From: Formosa undariae
GTDB taxonomy: Bacteria; Bacteroidota; Bacteroidia; Flavobacteriales; Flavobacteriaceae
Assembly: GCF_042427615.1 (NCBI RefSeq)
Contig: NZ_JBHMEZ010000012.1
Span: 248,001 to 312,000 of the forward strand
Reading direction: 5' to 3'
DNA length: 64,000 nucleotides
The first letter of the stretch is position 1, and each line of letters opens with the position of its first letter. Below the pieces are notes generated by a model. The model did not search any database. It worked only from the letters and a program-made list of their open reading frames with translations, and was not told where the DNA came from. This document shows, piece after piece, positions 63,817 to 64,000 of this stretch. A program made the translations under genes and the position numbers.

Positions 63817-64000
63817 ATGACACAAGATATCACACCCGAAATTCAAGACCAATTAAATTTATCGGCTTTAATTTTAAAGAAAAATCATAAACATGCCGAC
63901 TTAACAAGTTGGTCTGGTTTTGACTTAGAAAACGACATGCAAGTCAAACAAGCCAAACGTCTTTTAAAGGTGTACGGTATAAAATCTGGGCTGCATTTAC
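63817..64000 (+). CDS. Uncharacterised protein, partial (5' end)
   Basis: Starts 3 bp after the previous stop (ATG 63817) and runs off the window (61 codons): MTQDITPEIQDQLNLSALIL, then QAKRLLKVYGIKSGLHL. The RLLxxYGIxSGxxL pattern loosely recalls the start of DUF1266 proteins, but too little is present to call it. Confidence 0.55.
   Translation, partial: MTQDITPEIQDQLNLSALILKKNHKHADLTSWSGFDLENDMQVKQAKRLLKVYGIKSGLHL

Overview
The window is AT-rich DNA of a Bacteroidota member, most likely a marine Flavobacteriaceae species. The evidence is CarboxypepD_reg/plug TonB receptors, short lipoprotein signals ending in a Cys followed by charged residues, a ligase-associated repair operon, absence of strong Shine-Dalgarno sequences, and promoters with the Bacteroidota -7 element TAnnTTTG. 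Species cannot be named from the sequence.

0-9 kb: a TetR-controlled efflux operon on the minus strand (TetR, TolC-like channel, HlyD-like lipoprotein, ABC-2 permease running off the left edge) with a 32-bp perfect palindromic operator; a cytochrome c lipoprotein; then a histidine-rich, probably metal-related unit (small HxCxxC-like secreted protein, ZnuD-like TonB receptor, two DUF4625-like lipoproteins). 9-19 kb: mixed stress and housekeeping genes (KdgF-like cupin, DUF421 membrane protein, DUF2383 four-helix protein, FAD/NAD(P) protein, large catalase with DJ-1 domain, CsbD-like protein, BLUF photoreceptor, topoisomerase IB). 19-25 kb: the ligase-associated DNA repair operon (exonuclease, ATP-dependent ligase, Lhr-type helicase, PdeM phosphoesterase), a frameshifted PNPOx-like stress gene and tRNA-Gly. 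25.9-26.5 kb: three tandem copies of a 213-bp element with terminal inverted repeats.

26.6-64 kb is the unusual part. It is a long island of paralogous and conflict-type families: two leucine-rich-repeat proteins, a 1666-residue DUF4132 protein, four DUF1444-like paralogs, SUKH (SMI1/KNR4) proteins, DUF1963, DUF2314-ankyrin, DUF2262-like, an endonuclease V-like protein next to two AlkB-like 2OG-Fe(II) oxygenases, and a vWA protein translationally linked to a divergent adenylosuccinate synthetase. No toxin or secretion gene is recognisable in the window. Between the SUKH genes lie short fragments of neighbouring genes, showing tandem duplication and decay.

The strongest new signal is regulatory. 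Twelve promoters, on both strands and spread over 28 kb of this island (31.8-60.2 kb), share a 15-bp element (consensus CTGAATWCMGTGATA), always exactly 20 nt upstream of a TAnnTTTG-like -7 box, mostly with 5' leaders of 10-25 nt. The tRNA-Gly promoter in the same window has an ordinary TTTG -33 box instead. This makes the LRR, DUF4132, DUF1444-like, SUKH/DUF1963, vWA-PurA-like and 834-residue ORF genes a candidate co-regulated system. It resembles in gene content the vWA-, DUF4132- and poly-immunity loci known from comparative genomics, but its function cannot be read from sequence alone.
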